Shown: in pieces, positions 1-14,600 of the stretch
How the letters are laid out: each line of letters opens with the position of its first letter
How positions within the stretch are numbered: position 1 is the first letter of the stretch
DNA from: Opisthorchis felineus
Lineage: Eukaryota > Platyhelminthes > Trematoda > Opisthorchiida > Opisthorchiidae
Direction: 5' to 3'
DNA length: 64,000 nt
Assembly (NCBI GenBank): GCA_004794785.1
Contig: SJOL01009709.1
Coordinates: forward strand, 330,883 to 394,882
The notes under the pieces: generated by a model
Told to the model about the DNA's origin: nothing
The model's input: only the letters and a program-made list of their open reading frames with translations
Database searches by the model: none
Position numbers and translations under genes: made by a program

Positions 1-2420
1 CCGATAACACTTGTTGGATATTGGCTCATCACAAACTCGCTGAAACAGGGATCTATTTAGATGAGCTCTCTGATGCACTCCACCAACCTGCGAAACGCAT
101 ACACGTATATATTTACGCTTACTCAATTGCTTAACCCGATGCACCACCGCCTCAGATAAGCGCTAGCCGATTAAAAATCCTCATATAAACCTAGTATCAT
201 TAGCCAAATTTAGGAAAGTGTTCTTGGCACTGGTAACCAGAACAGGTAACAGACTAGGAAACCAGCCAACTGATAATTAATCCTCGCTGTCCAAATTTGG
301 AAGTATGGAGCAAGTGATAATCATTAATCAATGATAGATAGGGTGACAGAGTGACAGGATGACAGCGAGAGTGATAGAGCAAATAAAGTGACGTCCAGCA
401 TCTATAGATATAACAATCTATGTAACAATCTAACTTTATTATACTCTGGCTTTATTACGGCCGTTTTTAACATCCCAAATTATTGTTTTCGTGATAATCG
501 CGTATTACCACAAACTAAATGGCCGTCTGAAATACAGCTAACTTTCATACTGGACAGTTAACCGGCCAACACAACACAAACATTGGAAGATCGATTATTT
601 TATGTTGCTTTATGTGTCAAGCGTGTACAGGAAGACCTTGGTTAACAGGTGCATTAGGCACATAAGTCTACTGACTTGTTGAGTCGAAGGCGCACCGACA
701 TAAAAATATATATTTACATACGTTTTCGTATCGTTTTTGTTGCAAGGATGAACGTTCAAACTCTACAAAGGCAAGAAGTTTTATGGAATCTTATATTTTT
801 TCCGGAAATTATATTGAATTTCACTAACTGTATACCCACGTTCTTCAAAGCAATTTATGTACACTATATACCTGTGAACTCTGTCAACTTATGTAAACGT
901 TTGAATCTGTAGATCTAATACAATGTTCCAGATAATCCATTCATCTTGAGGGCAGTGATGATCACCTGACGTCATCAAACACTGTGAAGTTACTTTCAGT
1001 ATTCTTTTATTTGGGAAATAGATGCGAATTTGTGTGGAACACTGCCTAAAAGCAATATTGAAGCCACCCAGACGTAGGTTGCTTTGAGTAGAATTCGTAA
1101 ATAACTATAAGAGCTCTGAGTACTGGTGGATGTTCCCAAATATAGTGACCAAATATATAAATAAATAAATATCTGTGTTCTGGATGGCAAGTGCAATTAG
1201 GAGAAAAGAGCTACTACTTAGGCCTGCAAAATTTGTAAGAGAAGGAACGAGGATAAAATTTATAGATTCAGTGATGTTCTATCAAGGCCGGATCACTTCT
1301 CACAGTGAAAAAGTGTTCTTTGTAGAATTTTTGTTGATATTGTGTCTTTCCAGATGAAACGCTTGCAACATCTGAAAAATCCACGTCTAGATCTACGAAA
1401 ACATGTTTGGTACGTGAACACTGAATTGCTCAGTAGCAAACAGAAATAAAGGTGGCCAAATGAAAAATTTATGTCACTTAGAATAGCTTCCCGTTAGTTT
1501 TTCGCCCTTAAACTCGTAAAATCTTAGTGTACTATATTAGCTACCGCAGAAGCAGCATCACAAACCGAAAACAGTATACATTTATTCTGTTCAATTTTCG
1601 AATTCTGTCGTATGTAGTTGGCTAATTGCAATTCCTTAGCAAAAAAAGTTAGCTTTTTGTTTAAAATCGGAAGCGAAGAAAGCACTCAATAATTCGTAAA
1701 CCATTCATCAAAAAATGCTTTGTGGGAAGATGAACCTCCCAAATTTGATGTCCAACGAAGTAGTCTCTCTGTCTGGTATCAGGAGGTTTCCATTCAGTCA
1801 TTTCGTGTCAACATGTTCAATAGATTGAGTATAGAAAAGAACTGAGGAAAAAGATCAGTCGATAAGTTCAATGAAATTATCATTCCGTCTTTTTCGTTAG
1901 AAACTAATGGATTTGTTTCCTTTGCTGTTGACATCCTGTTACCTCGCAATATACCACAATGTTGAGTTTTCTTCGATCTCAGTCACTCAAGTTTCATCAA
2001 TCGATTGACTGGGTTTAGATGTGGTCGGCTGAAACCATCCGGCGAAAGCGGAACTTCGGACAAGCGGATATAATAATCGATGTCTGTCCAAATAACATAC
2101 ATGTGAAGATTGTTGTTGATTCATTAAAAACAATCCACGCTTCACCCATGTGATTGTTCGAAAAGTCGTTGCATTCATTATCTTGGCTCTCTACTGTAGT
2201 GTCTTTACCAAACGTATTGTTGAACGTCGGCAGTCACTGTACAAGTGCCAGCCTGCAATAACCAAAACGATCACCTGATAAGGATGAGTTACTTCCAGTT
2301 GATAATTGTTTTAGCGAAAACTGCATTACCTACGTCATTCTTAATAAATTGACATAGAAAAGAATGGGAAACCTGTATTAATAAGGGTGAGATATTTCGT
2401 TCATCGCCTAGCTGACTGAT
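1..2420. other. AT-rich sequence, no gene recognised
   Basis: Reading frames here are short and overlap on both strands. A minus-strand frame at 1987-2178 looks mildly protein-like but has no acceptor near its start. I see nothing I can name. Confidence 0.5.
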
Positions 2421-2424
2421 TTAC

Positions 2425-2606
2425 AATATGGTAGCCAGAGAAGTGTTTGCAACATAAAACGGTACTAAAGTGCGCTGCGGGGCACGTGAATCCAATATCC
2501 ACAAAGGGATATTGATGGTATGGTAGAAGCTGTCAACATAAAGTAAACTGGCTGCTTTCCGACCCCTGGCACTTGTTATTCGTATAAGAAATAGGATTGC
2601 GGGGAG
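2425..2606 (-). CDS. Tentative downstream exon of the CSPG-repeat gene
   Basis: A 55-base intron would separate this from the previous exon. The acceptor (TTTTTTAGAG) gives the required phase 0. The frame contains VDSFYHTINIPLWILDSRAP, reminiscent of the closing strand and the inter-repeat proline. The donor near 2424 (TT|GTAAAT) is the last site before a stop. Read without splicing, the frame would end with a stop at 2421-2423, so this could also be the end of the gene. Confidence 0.3.
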
Positions 2607-5600
2607 CTCTAAAAAATCCAACAGAGTAAACCGATTTTCCGTTTATTCAGAAAGCACTCACCTTAAGTTTTAAACCTGGATAATGAATTTGTGTGCAAAT
2701 CTGTTGGGACCTCGCCAAATCTGGCCTCCAGTGAACAGAGTTAGAAGAGTGCTGCAGGCAACCAGTCTGGGCATTTATCCACCAGATTTCAAAACACTCC
2801 ACGGCAAACGGATTCAGATCGCTTTTGTTCTTAGGCTGTTGAGGTTGTTCAAGCGGCAATCGATAAACTATTCGTTTTGCGAGCACATCCATTAGTGTGA
2901 AACGTTTTATCCCCGATTTTTGAAAGCTTGGTGTGATTAAAACCAACTCGCCAAATACTGGAGCCTACACAAAGAGCAGAATGAAAGTTTTTGAATGCCG
3001 GAATTCAAAAGAGTTATAAATAGGTTTGTCATAAATCATAGAAAAAGGCACACGTCACGGTAAAATTCGCAGCAATTCGACAAATATTCAGTGATTTTAT
3101 GCAGATAAAAATGGATAACATGAAAAACAGAATGGTCAGATTCAGGTCGGGTCATACTTTTGACTTTTTCTACGTTTAGCCACTTACAGGTCACCAGGAG
3201 CTCAGAAGATTCGTGCATCCGGAGCTTTTGCGAAACGTCATATCCTAAGTAGTCCATACACATAGCTACTCAGTTTATAACCTTACACCGCTCTGAAAAA
3301 AAGGGTGATGTTTACATAGCTGGCTTACCATTTTACTCGGCGAATGTCTTTTCTTCAATTCCTGTTACAACCCATGGAATAATTTTTTTATTTTATCATT
3401 CTAGGTTATACCAGTTCAGCATAACAAATAAACATTGGAAATTGAGATGGGTTGTGGACATGGCTCCGCTTAATTGGGTTTTTGTAGGCTTTGTCATATT
3501 TGTCAGACACGGCATTCCTTCTGATCTCCACATTTGTTCTGAAACGGAGTCGGCTATAAGTTACGTTCAAAAATAAGTTGAAAATGCAAGCAACCTCACC
3601 GACTTCGCGAATCATTCTTTCGCTAGATTCCTCTCAATGAACGATAGGATGACTATAGAATTATCGAAAAGATTCTTGGAGCAGCCGAAAAGCGGTGTTG
3701 CATTCTAAAGCAGGTATTCCTCCGTCATACTGGCAAGCCTACAACATCCCGGATTATAGGTTATATTAGAACACGACAGGATATGTCATAGTCCTTGGTC
3801 CTCACGTTCTGTTTGCCGCGCATAAACTTATTCGAATGATTGGGAATCAAGACATCATCCGTCATTCAGGTCAACCATCGCAAATTTGTGACTGCGTGTG
3901 CATTAGGTGTGGAGCATGGGTTTCAGTGATAGTAGCCGTAATAATACGTGGGGTGGTTGTGTTGGTGAGTATTCCACAATTGCATGGAGTGACTTGCTTC
4001 GGGCTCTGCTGCCTGCTGAATTCAGAGTTCAAGCCAATTTTGAAGGACGATGTAGTGATTCCGTCACAACGGTCTAGACAGACAGTGACGAATTCGATTT
4101 ATGGTAAATTCGTAAATATTCTCCTATATAAGACCTAGAACTAGACCACAGTACCTGTGCGCTTTAGTGGCATGATCGTTCGTTTGTATCACAGTCGTAA
4201 TTTCGCACTCAAGGTACTTTATTCGACTGCTTCAGCTGACGGTAATCTACCGTGCTCATGTTCCGTGGTTCACATCCGGAGCTTAAATACTGCATGCCTG
4301 ACATACTCACCTGGGCATCTTGAAGTAAATTTGATTGGCATTTCCTATGCTACTTTGAAGGCTACTCTAACCTGCACTGTAACACCCGTAGGTAGTGCTA
4401 CGTGCCTTCAGATCCTAAGGACAATGAAAATAGCCTATTGGAAATAACTGAATGTCTCCGGGCTTGTTTGGTTCATCTTCTGAAGCTCTTTAAAATACCA
4501 GTACCGTTTAATTTTTTTCCCCTCATGGCACCTGTATAGCGAGCACCGCCATATGTCTGTATGGCCTGGAAGAAGTAAATAATGAGGGTGGACTTGGGTG
4601 CCTCCGTCCTATAGGGATCGCCAAATAAGATGCAACGTCTCCCACCCCATCCTCTCTCTGTTTTCGAGACTTTTGTGGCCTATCGACAAATGTAAAACCC
4701 GGAGCATTCAGGTTTCAGTAGGACGTATTTTATTCAAAACATTTTACCTCTTCAGCATCAACTGCTACATTGGATTTGAAAAATAGACAGAACAGTCGAG
4801 TAGAAAGGACCACATTTCGTTCTAGTGTGAAATGAGCTTGTACTCAGATGATTCAGGTGTTTAGAACAAACTTTACCAAAGACTACGTTGGAATGAGGCG
4901 ATTCTCCGGTGTTTAGGAATGGGAAACTTATCAGTTATTTTTAGCGAAGTTTACTATTACCCTTTGTGAGCAATGGTTCCCATGCCTGTTCAGAATCCCC
5001 AAGCCACTTAACAGTAGCCTTTTATATATCAATCGTGAAATCCACTTCCTAGGTTGAATCAGGGACTGTGTATAAAAATACAATTGTCACAAAAAATTCT
5101 AGGAATCGTCAAGACAGAGCGCTGAAAGTTGACTCAGCGTATAATGAAGACCGAAAACGAGGAGTCGAGTTTAGGATAAAGTCATCCAAATTTTAATCCC
5201 TTCTTCAACGATATTCTCTACACAGTACTGAAATCAGTCACTTATTGGAAAAATGGTTCTTCTAAACGATCCACAGTTTGTTGCTTTCCATGTGCTGCAA
5301 TCTCTTGTCCTATGTTGTTTAAAAATTTTTGCAAAACTGTTTTACTTTTTTCTTTCAATGTCCTTTAGTAAAGCAGTCGGTGTATGTACCCATAAAGTGT
5401 TCCATAAGGGAGTAGTTACCAGAACTCAGGGCAAAACCCATCTGAAGTTCGAAGAAACCAATGCGACTTCACACTGTTCATAAATGTGTGCTCAGTTGTT
5501 AGGCCTTCGATTTTTAGCAAGAGCTCTTCTACAATCACTCTTCCTTAACAAACTTTGCGCACAATTATCACTGCTTCTTGTATTGCCCCGGTCGCTTATT

Positions 5601-8600
5601 TAGTTGGACTGAATTTTTCAAATAAATCGTTTTTGAATCAATACATCCACTTGCCGCATGTGTAAGTCGATTTTTATCAACTGTGTATACAAGACTTTCC
5701 TCGAATATTTGCTTTCTCCTTCAAGAAACTTTAACGAAAACCTATGACAAAACCAGATTTCATAAATGCATACAGCCTTTTCTTCATTCTGATCATTGAC
5801 TAAAATTTCTGTTTATTCCGTCCACACGAGAGGAAAAACAGTTAGACGGTTGGCCAAGCATTGCTTACTTTAGCGCTTTATTTACCTATATCCATGGACA
5901 ATAGTAAACCCTGAAATTAATACTACTTGTAAAATGCAGTAAACGACCAAATTTCTGTCATAGTGTTCACAAAATATAGCTTATTATTTGCATGTCATCA
6001 CCCACCAAGTGCTAACGATCAACTAGTATTTCGGTATGATTTTGGATGTTACAAACGGTGACCAAGCCTTTGATTCTGATGATTCCAATGATAGAGCTGG
6101 ACTACGCCGTGGAAAGGTCCTCTGCGTGATAAGTCAGCCGCCGGATTCCGAGTCTTTGTGTGAATCTTTCAAACTCGCCCATCATATGGAAGTGAAATAG
6201 CTTGCTGTCAGATGTCCATTGTATTGCCAACCCAAACGAATTCTCTAACTTTAGGAGTGGGCGGTGTGACTCCGCTGCATGACGTGGTTCATGCCAGGCT
6301 TGGATTAGATGCGCTTTAGTTGACGAAAATCGTTAAGCACCACTTGCGAATGTAAGCAATGATCATAAGTTGGAAACAAAAACATACATTAAACAGCCTG
6401 TTAAATTTAGCCTTCTAGGATTATCGAGGAGGTACCATGAAGCGACTTTCTAATCACTCGCCGCATTTTGGTATTTACATTTCTTTGTAAGCCATATATT
6501 AAAACAGAGACTGCAAATACAGTGACGCAGAACTCTGAGGACGACCTATATAAACAACATAGGGACTAGCTGTGTGGGGGCCTATTTTTCCCATTGTATG
6601 ATTCAATGTTATGTAACGGTGGAGCTGAAATTCCAGTAATTTTTCACCAGGATACAGTATATATTGTTAGTGATATTTTACTCGGCGCTTTTAGCTCACG
6701 AAGTGGGTTTCTTACCATTGGGGACCAGATAACTGGGTACCACTTCTGCATATTTCTTCTCATCCAGCGTGCTTGAAGTCATAGGTTGAGTTAAATACGC
6801 TCAATGTCCAATCAGAGTACTTTGAGTAGATCATTTTTAGTTACCCAAAACTTGAAGCACAGTAAAAAAATTTATTAATTCAATTAATAAAAAACTAGGT
6901 AGTGTGCTCAGCATAATATGTACGCAAAACTCGAATTAAGTGTCTCAAACACACGCGGAATGATAATGTGTATACAAAATCCGATAAATGCTCACAATCT
7001 CAACCGCAATTAATTTACTCATTATTAGGTTATTAGCCGAACTAGTAGACGAGTAGTAGTAGTAGAAGTAGTAGACTAAATAAGTTCCGCACAGATTTCA
7101 CGGAACAAAAGAATTTCGCTTTGCATAATAACCGAAGTTTCTAAGCGCTGATACCCCACTGTGAAACTGTAAACATGTTTCCAAACAATGTAGCTTTGAC
7201 ATTACAACATCGATCATAACACACCACAAAACTGCTGCTAATGTTGCATTTATCGAACAGAATTGTTCATTTCCACCGGTTCTATCTGACCTTAACTTGT
7301 CAACCTTGCACTGCCGGTGGTAAATTCCAACGTCAAGAACAAGGCTGAACAGCTGTTGTTCTGCTTAATTTGCAGCAGTTCGCCCTCTGTGCATTTCATC
7401 ATTTTGCATATTCTCTGTCACTTGACAGTTCTAACTGGTCGTTCCCCTCGACAGCTATTAGGGATTCTTTGCAGCAAGCGGCTTCAACAATTGTTGCGTG
7501 CGTAGTAAGTCATTCGTGGTTTTCACTCATGAGCAATTAGAGTGTAGAGTATTTTGGTATATGGGTTCAAGAGATATTGACAGCACGCTGTGACTTGAAG
7601 TGCAATACGTAAACAGCCGGAATATTCTTTCAGAAAGCTTTTTTGCTGATAGCCCGAAAGTTGGCACGTAAGCTAATTGACGCTACAGAATGTTGTCAAT
7701 GTATACGTCTAAACATTAAGTGTCACTTGTCCACATGACGTAAAAGATTTTCGTCCCTGACAAAGTGTCACATTTTATGCATTACGTGGTGTACGTGTTA
7801 CTGAGCCTAAAAGAATTGGGCAACGTGAGACAGCTATATATGCTATTCTGCTTCACAAATTCCCAAATATCTAGACTAATCCGACATACCAAGGACTTAT
7901 TAAAGCATAATTTGAGGGCTAAACTGTTTAAGACCACAAAATATAAGAACCCGTTTAGAAAACTTACTAAAACTTTTCCACCCAGGATACAACAATGTAA
8001 CAAAATATATGGCCGCTCAGAATTCTCCTGTCTGAGCATTCGTCATTGTTCACTTGAGTAATGTTAACCACTGTCATCAAAAATGGTAAAGTTATTAGCA
8101 CCTTTTATCACGGTTGATGGCATAAGCACCACTTCTTTGCATGTTTGATTTACGTTTGCTAAACTTACATCCATCTACGATGTTGTGAATTAAGTAGCTC
8201 TAGGCAGATTCTGCGTGGAAAGGCGCGCACACGATATAACTGGGACACTGCCAAACTGGATCAGATCTTTTACATTTTTTCAGATGTTACTTCTGCTGGT
8301 GAGATATAGAATAATAAAATTCGTTTCAGTATTTGTTCCTTAGATAGACATACGCGCAATTTATTTGTCAGTCATGTAACTGCAGCAGCTGAAAACATGC
8401 ACTGGAGCCATTCATGTGTATAAGTCATCGCTAAAACTAGGAGGCAAATGTGAAAGAAGACAACCCAGATACAAAAAACATGCACGCTGCCAATAAATTA
8501 AACATACTTTCCTTAGCTGAAACATTCCTTCCTTGCAGCCAAAAAGAATGTCTTGGTTGCCTGACTCCCTGAATGAAAGGGCTGTCTGTTCACCGAGCTC

Positions 8601-11600
8601 CATGTTGAAGTTTGTATTGAACTCCACGACTCTCTGTGTCTCACCGCCTGACGACAATGAATAGGCCCCAACTGACGAATCCAGAAAAATAAATATTTGA
8701 ACCTTCTCCTGCCAGCGCTCGTTCCCAAACGACATTGTTACCAACAAAATAATAAAATCCTGTTGATTCGCAATCTTCATTCCGGAGCTTCTTTTGGAGT
8801 GGAAAATGCACGGATCTTCAAGGGTTTGATTAATCAATACGTATCGCCAAGTCACACGAAAGTAAATATTGTAATCAAGAATATCTGCGTATGTGAACGA
8901 GTCCAAAGGTGTCGTCGAATTTTCGGTCGTCAGGCTTCCGTAGCATGAATCCGTGTGTAGATATACATGGATTGCATTGGGTGCCACCTCAATATTGGTT
9001 AAAATCTAGGATGATAATACCCGAAAATAAAGGCAGCAAAATAGTCATCGTAAGAAAATATTATTTGGAGATTACATAACAAAGTTAAACTTTGAAAAAG
9101 TATAACGTATTGAACAACCATGGCCGAAATTAATAAACTATAGAAGTACCCATGGAACACCTATTATGTGACGTCTGTTTCCAGCACTAAAGTGTATCTC
9201 ATGGTGGATGACACCCCGGCACATCATTGATAACTCATGTGCTGTAGTGACCAGTCATCTACGTATCTGTCTGACACTCCTGTCTGGCAGTTGAACCAGA
9301 GCTTTCCCCTCTATTACTTGCGTCCACACATCATCATTATCGACAGCAACACTAGGAGAGAGCACTGGTCAGCTGATGTGGGCTATGTAAAAATATGTAA
9401 CGTAAGTTGAAACAACACTGCCAGTCTGAGTGTAACAAGCTGTCTCACGATGAACAACAATGGAGTGAATCAGAACCGTCCGACAAACGTCTTCATTGAA
9501 ACGTTTGGTAAATTTCTTGTTTTTACCATTGTTTGTGACCTGAGTTCTCTAATTTAGTAAGTTTCAAAACGCAAATCTACGACCCTGACGCTATTGCGTA
9601 CACCACATTCGAATATGAGTATTCTCCTTTAAATAAAAATCTTTATATGGCTAACAAGAAACTGTTCCTTCTGTCATTCGTTGGAGGTGATGTGCCGTCT
9701 AAGCATATTACAGTCAGATCTACCTGGCAGGACAAGAAGTGGTTGACTCGCCAAGAGTTTTTATCAAATTTTAAGCAACGTCATATTAAAAAGAGTGCTC
9801 TTGCATCTTCAGAATTGTCCCAAATGAAACTGGAATCGAATATTGTGCATTGAGTCTAGTTGAAGAATGTTTTATATGTTTTAAACGGGTCTCAAATTAC
9901 ATCGCCTTAACTTGCAAACGTTGCGCCTGATTTATTATTCAAGGGCGAGATAAGATTGATAGAAGCGAAATGCAGTCATTTGTTTACCGGTTTGGTTTTG
10001 ACGAGACACACACCTGGAACCCAGCTGAATCTCTCGTTCGTGACGTCCTTAAGAAACTGTATGTGATCCACCAGACTGCCTTATGTTTTATTTGGTACGA
10101 CATTCAGGATATCGCGATACACTGTATGGACGTACTACACTACTCATAAGGTTGCGGAAAACTCTTCGACAGCCGACGACCAGTTTCGTCCTTCTTTGGG
10201 CTCATCAGGTAGGTAGTTCCCGAGGTTCCGTCAACCTTATGTTCTGGTTGGACCTTAATTGTTCTCATTTGCATACCAACTTGATTTTGACGAGAGAAGT
10301 TTTTAGTTGGCCACCGAAGATTTTTCATACGTCTTATGTTAAATTATACATACCAGATCAAGTTGGATGTCCTGAATTAAATTTTTTGATCATCTGCATA
10401 CCTCTATGTCGTTTGTATGCTGATTGAAACAACAGCCCGTCGCTGTTCGGCTTTTGGTGGTCAGTGCCTAATAATGCAATTTTTGAAGGCAATCCGTATG
10501 CTTTAAAGCATTATTTATTGTAAGACAGATAAACGCTCCTATCTATTAGTGCGTTTGTTCCGTTTATCCCAGAGTGAAAATAAAAACCAAAAAGCGTGCT
10601 TGTCGCATTTCCAGCTACTATTTACTCCTTGCGTTGCTGAAAAGTATAACGTCCCGGTGTCTAAGCTGATATACGTCCTGATCAGTTACACAAACTTCTA
10701 GGGAAATGAACGCTGCAGGAGAGAAGGAGTCCGGGAACAAAGTCAGATCCAATTATATCACATTTCTGTCATTCTGAAATTTGTAAGTTGGTGTCATATT
10801 TGTTAGTGACATTTAAGCGGCAAAATTTCACTGGAATCTTGGAACAAAAATCCTCAATCTGAAAGATAACATTTGTATGGAGAAGCATAAATATAACCCG
10901 GTACATTATACCAGTTTCTTACCATCCATGCGTAATCTAAAGATCGCAAAGCCTCCTAGCATAGAAACACACCTGTCAGTATTGGAACTTTTGTAGACAT
11001 TTCTTAATGCACCCCACTTAGATAGAAACTGCTCTTTGGAATACAGACTCTGTCTACCGAATAAGCTCATGATACTGGTTGGAAATTTCGGATATTCGCA
11101 GGGTCGTTCAAACAAATTTTTCCTGCCGACTACAGCCTCAGTTCAACCCTTAGTGACGTTTTGAATATGAGGGATTGTTTGCAAGCGCTTTATGAAGACA
11201 GAAGGAGAGGTGAGAATGTTATCCTCCATTAGTGTTATCGTAACCGCATTGGACGTTTTTCTGGTTGAACACGTAAATTTATATAACCGTGTCTACAGCC
11301 TTGAAACACTTTTTTCGCCGTTTTCCAAATCTAAGTTGTCTCGAATGCAGAAAAAAATGCTAAATGTAGTGCTTCCTGATGAAATTCCGTCACGCTTTGC
11401 CGTAAAAATAACTTTGTGAAGTATCAGCCTAAAGACAGCAATTTGCGACACCCATGTTACTTAGATACTACCCCACAGCAGTGCTTTATAATAACTAATG
11501 ACGAAGTGAACTTAGCCAGATATATCCTGCGTACGCGTACCCCTAGACATATCCAGTACACTTCACAGTTTGATTTGAAATTTTTATTCCATAATAAACG

Positions 11601-14600
11601 GGATTAGTCGCAAGCCTTTATTCGGTTTTGAAATTTTACAGTTCATGTTCAGAATGATTTTTGTATTGTTTGACAAAAATGGTACATAGAAAAATCTAAT
11701 AAAGCCAAGGTATTCTGGACCTGTTTGTTATGAAATATATTTTTGAACACTATGTGGCTTTCTTCTTCTAACCTTGATTTTTGCCTTTTCAAAGGCAAAA
11801 GTACACAAACGCACCTATGATCTCCCTCCCAAGAATGTTATATTCGAATGATCAAATTAACCCTTTTCCGATAATGAAGCCTTTCTCCCAAGAGAATACC
11901 GCACAAAAAGGGGTTACGTTTAGTTGGATCAATTCAGGTGGTCCAGAGAAAACACACTTTTAGTAATCATCCGTAAAAATGAATCAGCTGACATGACAAC
12001 TATCGATTTAAGTAATGTTTTCAGCTTTATATTTGTGACACGGACTGAACTATCACTATGGAAACTGACTTACCTAACCACACAAATTTTTCCGTCATAA
12101 GTCGGCCTGCAAAAATAGCGTAAACTACACGGCAGGGTTTGAATAATAGATGCCTAGCGCATTTGAAAGTAACCTTTTCTTACCCATTGTCAATGTACTG
12201 CCTTTGTTTGACTCTAACCGCCTTGATGAAATCGCACGCTTGGTACATCCAAAGCTTAGTGGCTTGCATTTAAACACCCGTCCAATCTTAAAATCTGAAG
12301 TTTGAACTAACACATTGCAAAGCCCCGTGGTTTGTGAACTCGCCATAAATCGGGATTCTGAAAGGAAGACTGTCTTAAACGAACCCCTGTGATAGAGTAC
12401 TTGAATCCGAACACGACTCAATGGCCTGATAGCAGTGAATTTGCCTCTGGGAACACGAATGAGTGTGTGATCCAAGCGGATTGAAGTGGATTACTTTCCG
12501 TAATGTTCAAAGTAGAATGTTTTTTAGCACACAAATTTGGTAACAAATGTTACCGAATTGCTGACCAAGCCACTGAATGAGATTCCATAAGGTTTTTAAA
12601 GAATGCCGATTAGACGTCGTAAGCACTATTACAAGCTTCCCTACCAACCCGTAACCCACGTTTATTTCTGACATACTATCCAAAGCTTACAATCCAATTG
12701 CTGGGAGAATCGCAGGTGAATTCGAACTTGCCCTTGTGAATAGCTCGAAAAAATTACCAAAGCAAACTTACCAAACTCTAAATGGGCAACGAGACCTAAG
12801 GGTATTTATATCCGATCATCTACGAAAGCCTGGACACAAAAGAAGCAGAAGCGCTAGAACACCTGAAAATTCTGCGAAGTGATATTTGCCAGTCCTCCAT
12901 TGAACAGAATATATTGTTACCATATTGTATCACTAAACGAAGTGAAAGAAGACCTAGTGAAGGAAGCAAATTGTTCGCATTCATTCGTCAGTATTGGCAT
13001 CCGCAGGCCCCAGGGACTATTGCATTGTTGTAATAACAGGAAACGGGACGTTATGTACATTATAACAGCATCTAAAAGAACCCATTATTTTGCATGAGAA
13101 AGCAGCACAGGCCTGATAGGCGGTTACGGTAACAAGCTTGCATAAGTCCAAAAGTAGTCCGTTTTTACGGTGGATGACCAGGATAACCACTTGAAAACTG
13201 GGACACTTATAACCATTGGGAGAACAACCGTTGTTTTCCGGCCGCCTTTGGAAATTGTTTGGCATTATAGCCCAAAACCAATGCATTCAAACAAGAAGAA
13301 TCTCATCATTTCGATCCTTATGTTAGTAAACAATCAGCTTCTCATGCAGTGATATCCAAGAGATACAACACAGCAATGATTGCGTTCTCTTGCCATTTTC
13401 TTACGGATGCTCTCACTTAATCAAGATTGTAAACAAGGTTGCTTACTGGGGACGCAAGTAAGGGACCTCCTTGAAATGATTTACCGTCAGACAATCTAGT
13501 AAAAAATTAAAATATCTGGTCCAATTTGGCCTGTTATAGAATTATATTGCTTCTATGGTAATCTAACACAACCTAATATGGATGCAGACCGTCATGGCTG
13601 GTCCGAAGCCCGAGTTAAAGTGAGCCCAGACAACACACTGATTCCGGAAAAACACTGAACTTCAAAGTTTCAAAGAATGACAGTCTCTGCTTACTTTTTC
13701 TCGTTTTGACGAAATGTTCTAAACATGAGCTGATTTGCTATTTTCCAAAATTTTAATCCCGAGCGCTAAAGTTATCCTCAATTGATGTCATTATTCCGAA
13801 TGAGGTAAAACCGACAGCGGTCACTTCGGACTTTGATTTTCACACCTGCGGCAAAAATTGTCAGGGAGCGGATTTGTTACCTTGCGATATCAGTAGTTAG
13901 GCGGCTATGATGGCTCAAATGAGTTGACCGGAAATTCTACTTCGGTTTTGCAAACGACGAAGCGAGCAGTTACAAGCTGTAATATTTTCTCATGCCATCA
14001 AGGTTTCTGGACATACGTGTTAATTTCCTACTTTGCAGGTTTTTGAAAGCATAGGGCAAAGAAGGAATAACCGGAAGAATGACTACCGCGATTCAACATG
14101 GAATTGCATGACCGGATTGTGAATGGCGACCAAACGCTAAAAGTCTTCTTATGAATGTAGTGCTTGAATCCTAGCGCAAAAGCAGTCGCAACAACGCATG
14201 CAACACTGGCCTTTTATTCCGGCTGCAAGTGTGACTGGAAACTGTCTTTGGTCGTAAACAAACAATCTTCTTACTGTGCCTGGCCGACTTATTGTTTTTG
14301 CAAAATATTTCTTAAGCTACCGCTTTTTTATTCTCCCAGACGGCACCCTGATAGATATACAGATGCACTAACTAAAAATGGATTGCAGGTTGCATATGCC
14401 AGTCTATTCCTTAGCTGCTCCGAGAAATTCTTTTCAAACCTGATAATGAGTTTTTGGGCAGAATTTCATCGGAGTGGGACCTGAGATTCAGCGAACGGCG
14501 ATTCGGACCCTGTTGGAATGTGTCGGCAACGGACACACAGTGGAACAGATCAGATGCATGAAACATTACGTGAGTTTCTTAAGAAATGATTCAACGTTAC

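Noticed and set aside
1987..2178. Minus-strand frames with protein-like runs near 2.0-2.2 kb, a possible last exon of the CSPG gene.
   Set aside because: No AG acceptor within the open part of the better frame, and no CSPG motif.
3406..3551. Minus segment with a good acceptor (ACTCCGTTTCAG) upstream of the CSPG exon at 3.2 kb.
   Set aside because: Three frames are open, none has a CSPG motif, and the donor is poor.
9647..9853. A 68-codon plus frame starting MANKKLFLLSFVGGDVP.
   Set aside because: It is opposite the CSPG gene, has no domain, and overlaps an intron; probably chance.
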